Assembly (NCBI GenBank): GCA_964560655.1
Contig: CAZLLR010000010.1
Span: forward strand, 1-26,227
DNA from: GCA-002772825 sp964560655
GTDB lineage: Bacteria > Patescibacteriota > Minisyncoccia > GCA-002772825
Direction of reading: 5' to 3'
Length of the DNA stretch: 26,227 nt
In this document: positions 14,545 to 21,074 of the stretch, piece by piece
Layout of the letters: each line of letters begins with the position of its first letter
Numbering within the stretch: position 1 is the stretch's first letter
Program-made: the position numbers and the translations under genes
Notes under the pieces: model-generated
Seen by the model: only the letters and a program-made list of their open reading frames with translations
Database searches by the model: none
Told to the model about the DNA's origin: nothing

Positions 14545-16215
14545 TTAATCTAGGAATAACCGCGCAAGGCGGAGGTCGTCATAAGAGTATGACCCGCCGA
14601 GCTCTTTATGAGCAGGGGAGAGTTTGGTGTCGTCAGTTTTCTCAAATGCTTCTTTCATGTTTTTTAGGTCTTTTTCAGTTGGTTTGAAGTGGTCAAGGTC
14701 AAAATCTGCTCGGAGTTTTTTAAGTTTTTCAAGATGAGAGATAATAGTTCCCTTTGTCATCCCTCTTTTAGCTGATATCTCATTTAAAGAGAAGCCTTCT
14801 TTTATAAGTGCTAGCGTCTTTTCATGTGTTGGCACTCGCTCCTTTGACTCTATTTTTTCTTTATCTTTTTTGGCATTTTTCTCTATTTCTTTTTTATCAA
14901 TAGTGCCACCACTCCTTTCTATAAATTCACTGTGCATTTTACTGAGAGCTTCATCGGAAAATCTTTGTAATACCTTCTCCCATTTAGAAGACTCAGATAA
15001 AAGATACTTATCAATCTCAAGGGCGTGTGGATGCACAGTGAAAGACATTTCATTAATACCCGTGAGTGAGAGTCCATCAAGTGTACGCAAGCGAGAGATA
15101 GCTACATATCCTTGTCCAGGTACAAAGGACTTTGAAAGATCTATCTCTGCGGCATCCATGCTCATCCCTTGGCTCTTATGCACGGTGATAGCCCAAGCGA
15201 GTCGGAGGGGTAGTTGTTCTACTTGGGCTCGTATTTTCCCGTCTTCTTCTACCACCCACTCTGCTGGTTCTACATAGATAGTCTTACCGGAAAATGTTTT
15301 CACTACCGGCACTCCTTTATCAAAGTTTTTCACTATACCGAGGGTGCCGTTTACATAACTTCTTTCAAAGTTATTTTTCACGAACATTACTACTGCATTT
15401 TTCTTTAGGCGAAGCGTCTCTGGGGCGAGAATACTCTTCTTAAGTGAGTCTACTAGGGCATTGCGTCCTTTCGTCTGCATTTCAAAGAGGTGTTCACCTC
15501 CTGGTAACCTCTTAAGCTCTTTTTCATTTTGTGTATCTACATCAACATTGTGCGTGTATAGGCGAGTAGGAGTGATATCTCTTTTTGTCACTTTACCACA
15601 CATTTTAGTGAGTTTTTCCTGTGTAGAGTGAGAGACACTACCACTTCGCATCTCTCCTAAGATACTTTCCAGCGTATTGTCATTATGACGAAACTGTTCG
15701 TCTAAGTAGCAGATACGGATATCCATAGCCTTCCACGCGCTTGAGGCTGTGACAAACTCTACTTCTCTGCCACCTCGTGAGATAGGCGGAAGCTGGAAGA
15801 AATCTCCAGAGAGTATCACTTGCATACCTCCAAAAGGCTCCTCGTTTCTTTTCATCGCACGGCATATACGCTCCACTGTATCAAAGAGTGAAGGGGAGAG
15901 CATGGAGACCTCGTCTATTATAAGGACTTTCACTTTCTCAAAACGCTTCCATAAGTATTCTTTTTCTGTGAGAGACTCTATCTCTCTGTCTGAGAGATTG
16001 TCTTTTATGCCTGCGCCAGACCATGAGTGTATGGTCACACCACCGATGTGAGTTGCCGCTATACCTGTGGAGGCTGTCACTCCAACTGGCACCCCACGAT
16101 GTTTTAAGTAAGTGATATACTCGTTGATGGCATGTGTTTTTCCACTGCCGGCAGCGCCAGTCAGATACACATTTTTTCCAGCTTTTAAGATATCAAGCGC
16201 AGTTTTCTGCTTCAT
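14545..16215 (-). CDS. PIF1/RecD2-like DNA helicase with C-terminal HTH
   Basis: SF1B-type 5'-3' helicase of 556 residues. Walker A is GAAGSGKT (20-27), then 'TASTGIAATHIGG' (motif Ia), Walker B LIIDEVSML, motif III GDFFQLPP, and a Q-x-R arginine finger (DEQFRHND). Late in the ATPase come the second-domain motifs 'AITVHKSQGMSMD' and 'GYVAISRLRTLDGL', as in PIF1. After about residue 400 a Lys/Glu-rich linker leads to a helix-turn-helix (THEKTLALIKEGFSLNEISA) of the HTH_40 type found at the end of RecQ and PIF1-like helicases. It probably works in DNA repair or replication. Extended -10 TGtTACAAT ends 7 bases before the start. Confidence 0.93.
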   Translation of the reverse strand: MKQKTALDILKAGKNVYLTGAAGSGKTHAINEYITYLKHRGVPVGVTASTGIAATHIGGVTIHSWSGAGIKDNLSDREIESLTEKEYLWKRFEKVKVLIIDEVSMLSPSLFDTVERICRAMKRNEEPFGGMQVILSGDFFQLPPISRGGREVEFVTASSAWKAMDIRICYLDEQFRHNDNTLESILGEMRSGSVSHSTQEKLTKMCGKVTKRDITPTRLYTHNVDVDTQNEKELKRLPGGEHLFEMQTKGRNALVDSLKKSILAPETLRLKKNAVVMFVKNNFERSYVNGTLGIVKNFDKGVPVVKTFSGKTIYVEPAEWVVEEDGKIRAQVEQLPLRLAWAITVHKSQGMSMDAAEIDLSKSFVPGQGYVAISRLRTLDGLSLTGINEMSFTVHPHALEIDKYLLSESSKWEKVLQRFSDEALSKMHSEFIERSGGTIDKKEIEKNAKKDKEKIESKERVPTHEKTLALIKEGFSLNEISAKRGMTKGTIISHLEKLKKLRADFDLDHFKPTEKDLKNMKEAFEKTDDTKLSPAHKELGGSYSYDDLRLARLFLD

Positions 16216-16222
16216 AGAGAGT

Positions 16223-16231
16223 ATTGTAACA
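16223..16231 (-). promoter_or_regulatory. Extended -10 of the PIF1-like gene
   Basis: On the minus strand TGT-TACAAT ends 7 bases before the ATG (16215). This predicts transcription starting at or next to the A of ATG. Confidence 0.5.
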
Positions 16232-16251
16232 TAGAAAAGCTTTCACGCTGT

Positions 16252-16280
16252 AATAAAAAAGCGATAAAAATTACCGCTTT
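16252..16280 (-). terminator. Intrinsic terminator of the 97-residue membrane protein gene
   Basis: On the minus strand a 10-bp stem (AAAGCGGTAA with TTATCGCTTT, one G-U pair, 3-base loop) is followed by a run of U. The stem arm at 16271-16280 lies inside the last codons of the gene, so coding and terminator overlap. Confidence 0.75.
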
Positions 16281-16564
16281 CTGTTTAAGATCTTTCTAAG
16301 GCTAGGCCTGCGTTTTTCTACATAGATAATCTTCCACCAGTGTTTCCCTTGGAGATAACCTAAGGCAACACCTAGGAGTAAGAGTATCGCTGAAACGATA
16401 TGATGTATGAGATACCACTCTTTCCAAGTAAAACCAAGGCCGTATTTATCAAAATCTGAAACTAATAAGTTTATTACAGGTATCTCAATAGCTGCATGGA
16501 TTATGAAACTCACTAATATTCCTAGAAAGGTAAAGAGTGAAATGTATATTATCTTTTTGTTCAT
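16271..16564 (-). CDS. Small membrane protein with paired His
   Basis: A 97-residue protein with membrane helices at about 5-25 and 51-70. The second begins with 'WKEWYLIHHIVSAILLLLGV' and is followed by a GKHWWK turn and a basic tail. The His pair at the start of a helix and a His after it recall DUF4405/cytochrome b-type heme-binding segments, but two helices are too few for a confident call. It has its own extended -10 promoter and its own terminator, so it is a single-gene unit. Confidence 0.75.
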   Translation of the reverse strand: MNKKIIYISLFTFLGILVSFIIHAAIEIPVINLLVSDFDKYGLGFTWKEWYLIHHIVSAILLLLGVALGYLQGKHWWKIIYVEKRRPSLRKILNRKR

Positions 16565-16571
16565 AGTAAAT

Positions 16572-16580
16572 ATTATATCA
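16572..16580 (-). promoter_or_regulatory. Extended -10 of the small membrane protein gene
   Basis: Minus-strand TGA-TATAAT, a consensus extended -10, ends 7 bases before the ATG. This again predicts a leaderless mRNA. The rest of 16581-16822 between this gene and the surface protein gene shows nothing recognisable. Confidence 0.55.
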
Positions 16581-16822
16581 TATTAGTTTTTTCGTTGTTT
16601 GGTTTAGTGTACTCATAGTTATTTATTCGAAATTTCTGATATAAATTTTTTAAAAAGGTCGTGATATTTTTTTATTGATTTCATCAGGATTGGATATATA
16701 AGCATGATTACAAATTCAAGGTTAATTCTAATGATTTTATTTTATCATAACGACGCTCTTCGAGCACTTTTGATTTTTTAAAAATAAAAAACTAAGAAAT
16801 CAGTTATTTGAGTTACTAAGAT

Positions 16823-18150
16823 TTAATACCTTGTAGTGAGGAACCTATACCACGGAGTGCGTTTTTGCAGTATTTCAGCATTATCCGCATCTATAGTTAC
16901 TATTTTTTCGATATTAATTCTAATGAAACCAAATAGCTTTCGGCGTTCTCCATTTACTATGTTATAAACTGCACGATTATCTACCTTTTTTAATTCAATA
17001 GTTTTAGGCGAAAGACTAAACTTCTCAACAATTTCGCTTGCTGAAATATTTACTTTTACTCCACCTACACTTAACCCTCCTTGTTTAATTAAAACATCAT
17101 CTACTATAACACTTAGGTCTTTATCACGAATAAATACTTTATCTGCTGAAGGCTCAACACTTACTTCTCTTTTTCCTATATTTACAAGTATTTTTGTTTC
17201 GGCGGTCTTTATCAAGGCATCATCAACTTTGATTCCTCCTGGAAACACCCGAACTTCTTCTACTACAGAATGTAATTCATCTATGTATATCTTATCTTGA
17301 GCTTGTATAAATTTATCAATAGATTCACTTATTTCTACTTGCGCAATCTCAGGCACAATAATTCTCACTGTGTAGGAGTTACTAACTGAACCTGATGAAT
17401 TTGTGACAGAAACACCAGCCTCGATTGTTTGCTGATAATTAGGCACGATAAATTCAGCGTAAGTGTCAGATGTTCCAGTTGTTTTCACATATTGAGGTTC
17501 TCTGTTTCCAATCTTCACTGTGAGAGATCCGCTCAAGCCAGTGCCATAGATAGAAGCCTTATGTCCTGCGTCCACTTCTCCTGTGCCATTTCCAGTTGAT
17601 TGAATGCTTGAGATCACGGGTACTGAAACTTGCGCAATNNNNNNNNNNNNNNNNNNNNNNNNNNNNNNNNNNNNNNNNNNNNNNNNNNNNNNNNNNNNNN
17701 NNNNNNNNNNNNNNNNNNNNNNNNNNNNNNNNNNNNNNTGCCATTTCCAGTTGATTGAATGCTTGAGATCACGGGTACTGAAACTTGCGCAATCTCAGGC
17801 ACAATAATTCTCACTGTGTAGGAGTTACTAACTGAACCTGATGAATTTGTGACAGAAACACCAGCCTCGATTGTTTGCTGATAATTAGGCACGATAAATT
17901 CAGCGTAAGTGTCAGATGTTCCAGTTGTTTTCACATATTGAGGTTCTCTGTTTCCAATCTTCACTGTGAGAGATCCGCTCAAGCCAGTGCCATAGATAGA
18001 AGCCTTATGTCCTGCGTCCACTTCTCCTGTGCCATTTCCAGTTGATTGAATGCTTGAGATCACGGGTACTGAAACTTGCGCAATAGCAACATAAGAAAGC
18101 ATAACCAATAAAATAGTTACTAATAACACCAAATAAATTATGTTTTTCAT
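16823..18150 (-). CDS. Exported IPT/TIG-like repeat protein (contains assembly gap)
   Basis: The gene begins at 18150 with a signal peptide (residues 1-24, MKNIIYLVLLVTILLVMLSY then VAIA). It continues with tandem 97-residue Ig-like repeats of IPT/TIG type ('GHKASIYGTGLSGSLTVKIG', 'SVTNSSGSVSNSYTV'), then a unique C-terminal part of about 170 residues rich in Val/Lys/Asp, ending near 'PWYRFLTTRY'. A 100-N gap lies inside. Removing the gap plus one copy of the 55-base duplication beside it leaves 1173 bases, an intact frame of 390 codons plus stop with two repeats. The real number of repeats is uncertain. It is likely an adhesin or wall-associated surface protein, perhaps anchored by its C-terminal part; no sorting motif was seen. 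Confidence 0.75.
17348..17638 (-). repeat. Tandem repeat copy A (291 bp)
   Basis: This 291-bp unit (97 codons) reads identically to 17794-18084 by eye, encoding one Ig-like domain of the surface protein. The gap follows it directly. Confidence 0.85.
17639..17738. other. Scaffold gap (100 N)
   Basis: Exactly 100 N. The 55 bases before it (17584-17638) are the same as the 55 bases after it (17739-17793), so the two contig ends overlap and the gap is probably a scaffolding artefact at a tandem repeat. Confidence 0.95.
17794..18084 (-). repeat. Tandem repeat copy B (291 bp)
   Basis: Second 291-bp unit, identical by eye to 17348-17638. It follows the signal-peptide region of the surface protein gene. 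Perfect identity between units means a very recent duplication, or assembly uncertainty about the number of copies. Confidence 0.85.
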
Positions 18151-18157
18151 AATGTTA

Positions 18158-18163
18158 ATTATA
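18158..18163 (-). promoter_or_regulatory. -10 box of the surface protein gene
   Basis: Minus-strand TATAAT ends 7 bases before the ATG at 18150, matching the leaderless spacing seen elsewhere in the window. Confidence 0.45.
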
Positions 18164-18236
18164 ACTTAACTAATAAATTTGTATAGTAAGTTTTCTGCAA
18201 CACTACTCGTGAGTAATAACTGCGATCTCAAGGTGG

Positions 18237-18257
18237 CTGCCGGACTTGGACTCGAAC
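18237..18257 (-). repeat. Partial copy of the tRNA-Gln 3' end
   Basis: These 21 bases match 18408-18428 (T-arm loop and acceptor 3' side of tRNA-Gln) with one mismatch (T at 18246 against C at 18417). The copies lie 171 bases apart in direct orientation. No matching 5' half of a tRNA is present here, so this is not a tRNA gene. Confidence 0.8.
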
Positions 18258-18400
18258 TACTCGTCCTTCGGTAAACCCGAGGACTGCGTTCTTAGAACCC
18301 ACGGTTCTCAGCGGGCTTCGCCTTGCTCTCCTTCACGGGGGTTTTCCGCCACCCCCGACCCCCTACGGGTTCGAGCCCAAGGCCCGCACTACTGCACTTT
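18237..18400. other. GC-rich structured segment, possible non-coding RNA
   Basis: This stretch is far richer in GC than its surroundings and can fold extensively. Pairings I can see: 18311-18316 with 18382-18387 and 18322-18325 with 18378-18381 (a long-range stem); 18336-18341 with 18352-18357 inside it; 18294-18299 with 18303-18308; 18263-18271 with 18277-18284 (one bulge). No convincing protein is encoded; open frames here are by-products of GC content and antisense tRNA. It lies next to tRNA-Gln and carries at 18237-18257 a second copy of that tRNA's 3' end. It does not match tmRNA, RNase P RNA or SRP RNA motifs that I know. The strand is undecided. Confidence 0.45.
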
Positions 18401-18407
18401 GTTTGTA

Positions 18408-18478
18408 CTGCCGGACCTGGACTCGAACCAAGATTAACTGGACCAGAACCAGTCGTCCTACCATTAGACGATCCGGCA
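18408..18478 (-). tRNA. tRNA-Gln (CTG)
   Basis: Minus-strand cloverleaf: acceptor TGCCGGA/TCCGGCA with a weak U1-A72 pair and discriminator G, both typical of bacterial tRNA-Gln. The D-arm is short (GTC...GAC), the anticodon stem is ACTGG/CCAGT with loop TTCTGGT (anticodon CTG, reading CAG), and the T-arm is CTTGG-TTCGAGT-CCAGG. CCA is not encoded. Confidence 0.92.
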
Positions 18479-18484
18479 AGCTTG

Positions 18485-18510
18485 TCCCGCACGGCGGGAT
18501 ATTTTATTTT
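18485..18510 (+). terminator. Terminator-like hairpin on the + strand
   Basis: Stem TCCCGC (18485-18490) / GCGGGA (18494-18499) with a 3-base loop, followed by T-rich TATTTTATTTTT. It reads as a + strand terminator, yet no + strand gene lies upstream within 2 kb. On the minus strand it sits 6 bases before the tRNA-Gln 5' end. Confidence 0.55.
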
Positions 18511-18554
18511 TAACACAAAATACGCCAAAAATCCAGCTATTTAACCCTATTAGA

Positions 18555-18594
18555 GCAACGGCTACCGAGATAATCTCGGTAGCCGTTGCTTTTT
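18555..18594 (+). terminator. Strong intrinsic terminator on the + strand
   Basis: Perfect 16-bp stem (18555-18570 with 18574-18589), a TAA loop, then five T. Direction is +. It precedes the HD-domain gene and has no annotated + strand gene before it, so it either ends an unrecognised + strand RNA or shields the next promoter. Confidence 0.8.
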
Positions 18595-18634
18595 AAGCGG
18601 TTTGAGCCGTTCAATTTTCTGATGAAAGCTAATA

Positions 18635-18643
18635 TGCTATACT
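18635..18643 (+). promoter_or_regulatory. Extended -10 of the HD-domain gene
   Basis: TGC-TATACT ends 6 bases before the ATG at 18650, predicting a leaderless mRNA. No Shine-Dalgarno site is present. Confidence 0.55.
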
Positions 18644-18649
18644 CTAGCC

Positions 18650-19243
18650 ATGGATAAGGATTTAAGCAATATTACAAATTTTCTTTTTGAGGTTGGCATG
18701 CTCGCAAAAACGCCACGAAGTGGCTTTTTCTTCTTGGGCAGCGGTGATCAGAGTGTCGCCGAGCATGTAAATAGGACTTCGTATATAGGCTTTGTCCTCG
18801 CTTCAATGGATAAAAGCGTTGACTCGTCTAAGATCTTAAGGATGTGCCTTTTCCATGATCTTTCAGAGACAAGGATCTCAGACCTGAATTATGTCCATCA
18901 GAAGTACACGGAGACCAAAGAACATAAGGCGCTGACAGACTTAACAATCAACCTCCCTTTTAGTAAAGAGATAGAAGAAGTAATAGATGAATATGAAAAG
19001 AGGGAGACAAAAGAGGCAAAGCTTGCCAAAGACGCCGATAACCTAGAACTCCTATTGTCCCTTAAGGAGCAGGTGGATATAGGGAATAAGAGAGCAAAAA
19101 CATGGATACCACCTCTTCTTAAGAGGTTTCTTACTGAGGAGGCGAAGGCCCTCGCAGAGACCATCACTAAGACAGACTCTGATAAATGGTGGTTTGAAGA
19201 TAAGGAAGGCGATTGGTGGATAAATCGTAATAAGAATGAATAA
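18650..19243 (+). CDS. HD domain phosphohydrolase (YfbR/HDDC2-like)
   Basis: A 197-residue metal-dependent hydrolase. The HD-domain ligands are visible: H39 in SVAEHVNRTSY, H69-D70 in CLFHDLSETRISD and the later Asp in LAKDADNLELLL (about 127). The 'EH...FHDLsE...D' layout is that of YfbR/HDDC2-type 5'-deoxynucleotidases, which cleave dNMPs to nucleosides. This would recycle nucleotides in a cell that likely imports them; substrate choice is inferred from family. SemiSWEET follows 2 bases after the stop, so the pair is one operon. Confidence 0.88.
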   Translation: MDKDLSNITNFLFEVGMLAKTPRSGFFFLGSGDQSVAEHVNRTSYIGFVLASMDKSVDSSKILRMCLFHDLSETRISDLNYVHQKYTETKEHKALTDLTINLPFSKEIEEVIDEYEKRETKEAKLAKDADNLELLLSLKEQVDIGNKRAKTWIPPLLKRFLTEEAKALAETITKTDSDKWWFEDKEGDWWINRNKNE

Positions 19244-19245
19244 AT

Positions 19246-19500
19246 ATGTTTGAAATAATAGTAACTATAGTAGGTATTCTAATGTCGGTAGGCTATTATC
19301 CACAGGCGTATAAGATATACAAGAGTAAGTCCGCGCGGGATGTGTCAGTGCCAACTTATGCTATCTTTAGTGCTGGAACTTTGGTTTGGACAATATACGG
19401 CGTGTATCTAAATGACCTACCGATTATCCTTAGTTTTTCTATTGGTGTACTTGGCTCATGGCTAGTACTGGCGCTTACACTTTACTATAGGAGATCATAA
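19246..19500 (+). CDS. SemiSWEET / MtN3-saliva family transporter
   Basis: An 84-residue protein with three membrane helices (about 2-20, 38-56, 61-80) and the PQ-loop YYPQAYKIYKSKSARDVS at 17-34. This is the SemiSWEET pattern: bacterial half-transporters that dimerise and carry sugars or other small solutes by facilitated diffusion. Length is normal for the family. It is co-transcribed with the HD phosphohydrolase; a shared role in salvage is possible but unproven. Confidence 0.9.
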   Translation: MFEIIVTIVGILMSVGYYPQAYKIYKSKSARDVSVPTYAIFSAGTLVWTIYGVYLNDLPIILSFSIGVLGSWLVLALTLYYRRS

Positions 19501-19513
19501 GCTTTCTGGAAAA

Positions 19514-19548
19514 AATTATACGGCTCAACCTGGTTGAGCCGTATAATT
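19514..19548. terminator. 17-bp hairpin after the SemiSWEET gene
   Basis: Arms 19514-19530 and 19532-19548 are exact complements around one base. The core ACGGCTCAACC / GGTTGAGCCGT is shared with the hairpin at 14499-14538, while the outer arms differ. It lacks a U-run, so the terminator call rests on position after the operon. Confidence 0.6.
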
Positions 19549-19607
19549 GATAAAGTTTGAGTAATATGTTATCTCTAAAGATAGATTAGTTATTATAAAT
19601 TCGCAAA

Positions 19608-19613
19608 AAGGAG
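19608..19613 (+). promoter_or_regulatory. Shine-Dalgarno site of the 93-residue gene
   Basis: AAGGAG within AAAAAGGAG, 6 bases before the ATG at 19620. This is one of only two clear ribosome sites in the window. A TATAAA/TATTAT -10 candidate lies at 19591-19599, giving a leader of about 14 bases. Confidence 0.75.
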
Positions 19614-19619
19614 ACGGCT

Positions 19620-19901
19620 ATGATTAAAGTTGAGACACCTTATCATGCAATACTTGGCAGGAAAAGGATAACAGAAATATGTAAGAAAGAGGGACTCTCA
19701 CCTAAAGATGATCTTATTGTCGATCAGATACTCCTAAACTTACATTTTGAAGGAGGAGATTATCGGAATATTAGCAAAGGAGTAGATAGCAGTTTACTGA
19801 AAGGTAGATTGAGAGCAGGATGGATAAGAAAAGTTTGTTTCTCAATCATTTATGAGGTCGGCGAGAAAACAAGAGAAAAATTAAAAAGGAAAAGTAGGTA
19901 G
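19620..19901 (+). CDS. Small basic protein of unknown function
   Basis: A 93-residue basic protein with no signal peptide or membrane segment and no family I recognise. The N-terminal part (YHAILGRKRITEICKKEGLS) looks helical, and the C-terminus is a Lys/Arg-rich helix (EKTREKLKRKSR), which suggests nucleic-acid binding. A strong Shine-Dalgarno site before it and an intrinsic terminator directly after its stop support a real gene expressed alone. Confidence 0.8.
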   Translation: MIKVETPYHAILGRKRITEICKKEGLSPKDDLIVDQILLNLHFEGGDYRNISKGVDSSLLKGRLRAGWIRKVCFSIIYEVGEKTREKLKRKSR

Positions 19902-19902
19902 A

Positions 19903-19934
19903 AATGGCCTTGCGTCTACGCAAGGTCATTTTTT
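19903..19934 (+). terminator. Intrinsic terminator
   Basis: A 12-bp stem (one G-T pair), 19903-19914 with 19919-19930, TCTA loop, then a T-run to 19934. It ends the 93-residue gene just after its stop. Confidence 0.88.
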
Positions 19935-19981
19935 GATATAATTCCAGTTAAAAACCTAGGCTATAGAAATAGTGATCTAAA

Positions 19982-20010
19982 TTGACAGTTAAAATTAAAT
20001 ATGTTATTAA
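19982..20010 (+). promoter_or_regulatory. Sigma70-type promoter of the zinc-ribbon gene
   Basis: A consensus -35 TTGACA (19982-19987), a 17-base spacer ending in TGT, then -10 TATTAA (20005-20010). Transcription would start near 20017, giving a leader of about 42 bases that carries a strong ribosome site. This is the best -35/-10 pair I found in the window. Confidence 0.65.
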
Positions 20011-20044
20011 TGTTATTATAGTTCTTTTAGGTAAAAATTAAAAA

Positions 20045-20051
20045 AAGGAGG
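20045..20051 (+). promoter_or_regulatory. Shine-Dalgarno site of the zinc-ribbon gene
   Basis: AAGGAGG, a full anti-Shine-Dalgarno match, lies 7 bases before the ATG at 20059. Confidence 0.85.
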
Positions 20052-20058
20052 AAGTCTT

Positions 20059-20307
20059 ATGTCTGAGACTTTAAAAATAAGAATCAAGAATATCAAGAGA
20101 AAAGGTGCAAGATTATTAGAGAAAGGGGTTAAGAATAGAGATTTAGCCCTTTGTGTTTCTTGCGGTTGGGTAGGACTCCGAGAAGACCTTAACTTGATTG
20201 ATGGTGAAGTATTAGAAGTCAAGGGTGTGAAGTGCCCAGAATGTGGAAGTACTATAAAAAATAGGAAGAAACGTAAAAAAAGACGTTATAAATTTTTCAA
20301 GAAGTAA
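20059..20307 (+). CDS. Small basic zinc-ribbon protein
   Basis: An 82-residue, very basic protein with two Cys pairs, CVSC (32, 35) and CPEC (59, 62), that would hold one zinc ion in a zinc-ribbon fold. Lys/Arg-rich arms lie on both sides: 'KIRIKNIKRKGARLL' before it, and a run of Lys/Arg at about 67-82. This suggests RNA or ribosome binding. No named family was recognised. It has the strongest promoter and ribosome site in the window and its own terminator, so it is probably highly expressed. Confidence 0.83.
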   Translation: MSETLKIRIKNIKRKGARLLEKGVKNRDLALCVSCGWVGLREDLNLIDGEVLEVKGVKCPECGSTIKNRKKRKKRRYKFFKK

Positions 20308-20331
20308 TTTTCTACTTGAGAGTCTTAAGTT

Positions 20332-20363
20332 AAAGCCCGTAAGTATTTTTGCGGGCTTTTTTA
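20332..20363 (+). terminator. Intrinsic terminator
   Basis: Stem AAAGCCCG (20332-20339) / CGGGCTTT (20352-20359) with a 12-base loop and a T-run to about 20363, 25 bases after the zinc-ribbon gene. Confidence 0.85.
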
Positions 20364-20378
20364 TTTTTATATTATTAG

Positions 20379-20387
20379 TGTTATAAT
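20379..20387 (+). promoter_or_regulatory. Extended -10 of the copper/thiol island
   Basis: TGT-TATAAT, a consensus extended -10, ends 6 bases before the ATG at 20394. This predicts a leaderless mRNA that may run into the genes that follow. Confidence 0.55.
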
Positions 20388-20393
20388 GAATTG

Positions 20394-20594
20394 ATGGAAA
20401 ATGAACTTTTAAAGAAGCTTGAGAAAAATGATCAGAAGTTAGATGAGATCTATAAGTCAGTAGAGAAGACTAGGAAATACTTCCTTTGGACTCTTATTAT
20501 AACTCTCGCTGTCTTTATTTTACCACTTATTGCTCTGGCCTTTGTCATTCCTTCATTTCTTTCGACTTATACTGATACTTTAAATGGGCTTTAA
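20394..20594 (+). CDS. Small membrane protein with helical N-terminus
   Basis: A 66-residue protein: a charged helix at 1-27 (ENELLKKLEKNDQKLDEIYK), then a long hydrophobic segment at about 29-58, enough for one helix or a tight hairpin. No family is recognised. The ATG at 20394 is preferred over an in-frame TTG at 20391 because the extended -10 ends 6 bases before it. Its stop is 1 base before the ATG of the next gene, so the two are coupled. Confidence 0.75.
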   Translation: MENELLKKLEKNDQKLDEIYKSVEKTRKYFLWTLIITLAVFILPLIALAFVIPSFLSTYTDTLNGL

Positions 20595-20595
20595 T

Positions 20596-20994
20596 ATGAT
20601 ATCTAAGCTTTTACCATTTTTTATAATATTTCTCTTGATAACATCGGGTGTTTTCGGTGTTTTATTTATGGATAATTTAGCTCATTCTGAGTGTCCGTTA
20701 TTTAATGTGCTTGGAGGAAGCTGTTCTTCTGACATGAACACATTAGTCTTAATAGCTCATCACTTGGCAGGATTTAAGAGTCTTTCATTGTCACTTGTTG
20801 TTTCAAGTCTCTCAATCTTTTTGGCATTCTTATTCTTAGATTCTTTGAAAGCAAAACCTCTCATTTTACCGTGGAAGAAATTTTCTCTAAGACTTAAGTT
20901 AGGCAGATATATTAGGTTTAATCCCTTAGAGGATTTAATATCATGGATTTCTCTTTTAAGTAGAGGAGATCATCTCTCGTTTTTGCTTGCTTGA
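20596..20994 (+). CDS. Membrane protein with conserved-looking HSECP and HH residues
   Basis: A 132-residue protein with membrane helices at about 5-25 and 60-80. An outward loop between them holds 'HSECPLFNVLGGSCSSD' (two Cys, one His), and a His pair (LIAHHLAG) precedes the second helix. The tail is basic. An ATG at 20584, in frame, would add four residues and overlap the previous gene; 20596 gives tidy spacing. Cys/His on the outer face and the position ahead of DUF1573 and copper genes suggest a metal or thiol role, but this is inference. Confidence 0.7.
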   Translation: MISKLLPFFIIFLLITSGVFGVLFMDNLAHSECPLFNVLGGSCSSDMNTLVLIAHHLAGFKSLSLSLVVSSLSIFLAFLFLDSLKAKPLILPWKKFSLRLKLGRYIRFNPLEDLISWISLLSRGDHLSFLLA

Positions 20995-21074
20995 TATCTT
21001 GAAGATAAGTTAATTTAATTTGTTTTTAGGTATTATTAGTTTATTATCTGGTTTTTTAATTTAATCTTAAAAAT

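Noticed and set aside
14870..15408. Long + strand open frames of 135 and 64 codons
   Set aside because: They lie wholly antisense to the PIF1-like helicase gene, which has all its motifs; low-complexity Ser/Leu composition fits a shadow frame.
17559..17807. Open frames running through the N gap
   Set aside because: N translates without stops, so these frames are artefacts of the gap.
18237..18400. tmRNA, RNase P RNA, SRP RNA or a second full tRNA
   Set aside because: The tRNA-like end has no 5' partner, and the signature segments of tmRNA, RNase P RNA and SRP RNA are not seen. An acceptor-like stem on the + strand (18311-18316 with 18382-18387) lacks a proper T-arm.
18246..18544. Open frames on both strands across tRNA-Gln and the GC-rich segment
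   Set aside because: They run antisense or through a tRNA and through foldable GC-rich DNA; the predicted proteins have no domain-like pattern and no start signals.
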